DNA of 14,602 nucleotides from assembly GCA_023417265.1 (NCBI GenBank), contig JAEZFY010000321.1, positions 1 to 14,602 on the forward strand, written 5' to 3'. Positions 12,778 through 14,602 of this stretch are shown here, piece after piece. The DNA is from Actinomycetes bacterium. GTDB lineage: Bacteria > Actinomycetota > Acidimicrobiia > Acidimicrobiales > Ilumatobacteraceae. Each line of letters begins with the position of its first letter. The stretch's first letter is position 1. Position numbers and translations under genes: made by a program. The notes under the pieces were generated by a model. It saw only the letters and a list, made by a program, of their open reading frames with translations. It did no database searches and was not told the origin of the DNA.

Positions 12778-14076
12778 GTGGATGTGTTCGAGCTCGCCGA
12801 TGCGTGGGCGGCTTCGCCGGACGGGGTGGCCGGGTTGAAGGCGTTCGCCGAGGCGTGCGACCCGGCTGTGCTCGATGGCCTGCTGCGCGACGTCGAACTC
12901 GAAGCGCGGCGGCTCGAAGCCCGCCGGGCGGTGCTGTTGGCAGCCGCGGAACGCCGCAAAGTGTTCCGGGCCGATGCCCACGCGTCGATGTGGGGCATGC
13001 TGCGCGCCAACTTGGGGTGGTCAGAAGCCGACTGCAAGGGCCGCATGCGGGTCGCTCGGTTGTGCGACCAGTTCCCGGAAGCACTCGACACGCTCGCCTC
13101 GGGCACCGCGTCGGTGGCCAACATCGGTGAGATCGCTCGAGGTTTCGCCAACCCCCGCGTCGGCGACCAGATCGAAGCCGTGTTGCCGCAACTGTTGAAT
13201 GATGCGGCCCGGCTCGAACACGACGAGGTCCGCGATCGGGTGCGTCGTTGGGAACTCCTCACCGATGTCGACGGGGCGCATCGTCAGGCCGGCATCGATC
13301 ACGAATCACGCAACGCGCACGTCACCGACTTTGCCGGGATCGTCACCGTGGTCGGCACCGCCACCGGCATCGAAGGCGCCGAGATCAGAGAGATCTTCGA
13401 ACGCTTCGTCGATGCCGAGTTCCGCACCGACTGGGATGCCGCCAAGATCCAACACGGCGACCAAGTCTCGAAGGCGTTGTTGGCGCGTACCGATGGGCAA
13501 CGCCGGGCCGACGCGTTGTTGGCGATCTTCCGCACCGCCGCCGCAGCCGCCCCCGGCACCCAGTGGCGGCGCCCGGTCGTCAACATTCTCGTCGACCAAC
13601 GCACCTTCGAGGACCACCTCACCCTGCAGGGTTTGTTCCCCGAGTGGTACACCAACCCCTTCGAGCAGCGGGCCGACCCGCTGCTTCGCGACCGGCGCTG
13701 TGAGACGACCACGGGCACCCTGCTGACGCCGGCCGAGGTCTTCCAAGCCGCCCTCGCCGGCCATATCCGCTACCAGATCGTCAACACCGTCGGCCAAGTT
13801 GTCCGGCAAGGCCGCAAGCAGCGCCTCTTCACCGGGCTGACCCGCGAAGCGGTGATGCAACAGTCCAAACGATGTACGCACCCCGGCTGCCGGGCCCGAC
13901 GACAACTCCAAGCCGACCACACCACTCCCTACTCGCACGGCGGCTCGACCACCACCACAAACGGTGGCCCCGGCTGCCCCCGCCACAACCGCGATCGTTA
14001 CACTCGCGGCTACACCGTCACCCGCACCACCACGGGGTGGCACACCTACCGCCCGGACGGCACCGCGATCGGCTAG
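12778..14076 (+). CDS. DUF222 (13E12 repeat family) protein with C-terminal HNH endonuclease domain
   Basis: 432 residues. The N-terminal ~300 residues are the helical DUF222 region found in mycobacterial REP13E12 and many actinobacterial proteins, with typical pieces RLEARRAVLLAAAERRKVF and RADALLAIFR. The C-terminus is an HNH nuclease: RCTHPGC (365-371), LQADHTTPYSHGGST (377-391) with Asp380-His381, Asn395, and CPRHNRDR (400-407) with His403. The Cys pairs 366/371 and Cys400 would bind a structural metal. The family is abundant and multicopy in actinobacteria and is often linked to genome plasticity, but its biological role is not established. The protein looks intact with no frameshift. 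Its TAG stop shares the palindrome CTAG with the stop of the convergent sortase gene. The start is GTG at 12778, with 12784 as the alternative. Confidence 0.9.
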   Translation: MDVFELADAWAASPDGVAGLKAFAEACDPAVLDGLLRDVELEARRLEARRAVLLAAAERRKVFRADAHASMWGMLRANLGWSEADCKGRMRVARLCDQFPEALDTLASGTASVANIGEIARGFANPRVGDQIEAVLPQLLNDAARLEHDEVRDRVRRWELLTDVDGAHRQAGIDHESRNAHVTDFAGIVTVVGTATGIEGAEIREIFERFVDAEFRTDWDAAKIQHGDQVSKALLARTDGQRRADALLAIFRTAAAAAPGTQWRRPVVNILVDQRTFEDHLTLQGLFPEWYTNPFEQRADPLLRDRRCETTTGTLLTPAEVFQAALAGHIRYQIVNTVGQVVRQGRKQRLFTGLTREAVMQQSKRCTHPGCRARRQLQADHTTPYSHGGSTTTTNGGPGCPRHNRDRYTRGYTVTRTTTGWHTYRPDGTAIG

Positions 14077-14602
14077 GCGTAGACGGTTTCGCGGTAGTCG
14101 GAGAAGACGATGATCCGCTGGCGGGTCGAGCCCGGCGGGTGGCACGCGAACAGGGTCGCTTGCGGGGTGGCGGTCGGTTCGACGATCCACACGGCCGACG
14201 GATCGACGATCTCGATCCGGTTGACGACGTAGATGTGGCGGGCGCCGTCGTCGCCGACGAAGATGATCTCGTCGCCGGCCACGAGATCGTCGACGTGCCG
14301 GAACACGGCGTGCTTGCTCGTGCGGTGCCCGCCGACCACCACGTTGCCACCCGAGCCGGGCATCGCCGAGCCGGGCCAGTGCCCGGGACCGCGGTCGAGG
14401 GTGGTCATGCGGATGCCCTCGTACATCACCATGTCGACGCCGATCGCCGGGATCTGGATCCGCCCGAGACCGATCACCGGCTCCTGAGCGCGGGTGTCCT
14501 GGGGCGGGGCGATCGGGTTGGCTTCGGCGGCCGGCAAGGCGACCGAGGGTGCGGTGGTGGGTGGCGCGGTGGTGGCCGGGATGGTGGTCGGGGCGGCCGT
14601 GG
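14073..14602 (-). CDS. Class E-like sortase, 3' part (start beyond right edge)
   Basis: The minus-strand frame is open from the window edge to TAG at 14073 (about 176 codons). A TTG at 14537 could serve as a start but would remove the linker, and the open frame continues outward as a Thr/Ala/Pro-rich stalk. The membrane anchor is therefore expected outside the window. The sortase fold is clear: GRIQIPAIGVDMVMYEG, then LDRGPGHWPGSAMPG, the catalytic His in VVVGGHRTS (codon 14327-14325), the catalytic Cys in TLFACHPPGS (14144-14142) and the Arg in RQRIIVF (about 14117). Cys followed by His-Pro is typical of class E sortases, which join LAxTG-type surface proteins to the wall. The canonical TLxTC reads TLFAC here. 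No sortase-signal substrate was seen in the window. Confidence 0.88.
   Translation of the reverse strand, partial: TAAPTTIPATTAPPTTAPSVALPAAEANPIAPPQDTRAQEPVIGLGRIQIPAIGVDMVMYEGIRMTTLDRGPGHWPGSAMPGSGGNVVVGGHRTSKHAVFRHVDDLVAGDEIIFVGDDGARHIYVVNRIEIVDPSAVWIVEPTATPQATLFACHPPGSTRQRIIVFSDYRETVYA

Overview
The window is GC-rich (about 70% by eye) with strongly GC-biased third codon positions, GTG as well as ATG starts, and Thr/Pro-rich extracytoplasmic linkers. It also holds a DUF222/13E12-type HNH gene and a class E-like sortase. Together these point to an actinobacterium. A member of the Acidimicrobiia is my best guess, but that is inference only. No rRNA, tRNA, CRISPR array or insertion sequence was seen, and no stretch over 300 bases lacks a gene.

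Layout. (1) Bases 1-3391, minus strand: a beta-propeller lipoprotein, an acyl-CoA thioesterase II (tesB), and the start of a second lipoprotein that runs off the left edge. (2) 3475-4116, plus strand: a small class I methyltransferase whose 3' end overlaps the next gene tail to tail. (3) 8030-4100, minus strand: a compact cluster of GT4 glycosyltransferase, SAM methyltransferase, alpha/alpha-toroid protein and PlsC-type acyltransferase, with a perfect palindromic operator just upstream. It looks like a glycolipid or envelope-glycan modification unit. (4) 10070-8136, minus strand: an ECF sigma factor fused in one chain to a zinc-finger anti-sigma-like motif, a membrane helix, a Thr-rich stalk and two Ig-like outer domains. 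(5) 10165-12233, plus strand: dtd and then an apolipoprotein N-acyltransferase (lnt) whose catalytic Cys position is Ser. (6) 12623-12270, minus strand: two tiny consecutive genes, the second a single-span membrane protein. (7) 12778-14076, plus strand: a DUF222-HNH gene whose stop codon overlaps, on a shared CTAG, the stop of a sortase that enters from the right edge.

Two themes stand out. The first is the cell envelope: two lipoproteins, an Lnt that would N-acylate lipoproteins, a sortase, lipid acyl-transfer and thioesterase enzymes, and a trans-membrane sigma factor that could sense the cell surface. The second is a shared start signal. Six of the ten genes that follow an intergenic gap have TAnnnT exactly 6-8 bases before the start codon, and two more have close variants at 7 bases. 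This is the arrangement expected for leaderless mRNAs. It fixes several start codons and implies separate promoters for tesB and the acyltransferase. The sigma-factor gene lacks this signal and instead has a GGAACC element with a hairpin, consistent with control by an alternative sigma factor, possibly itself.
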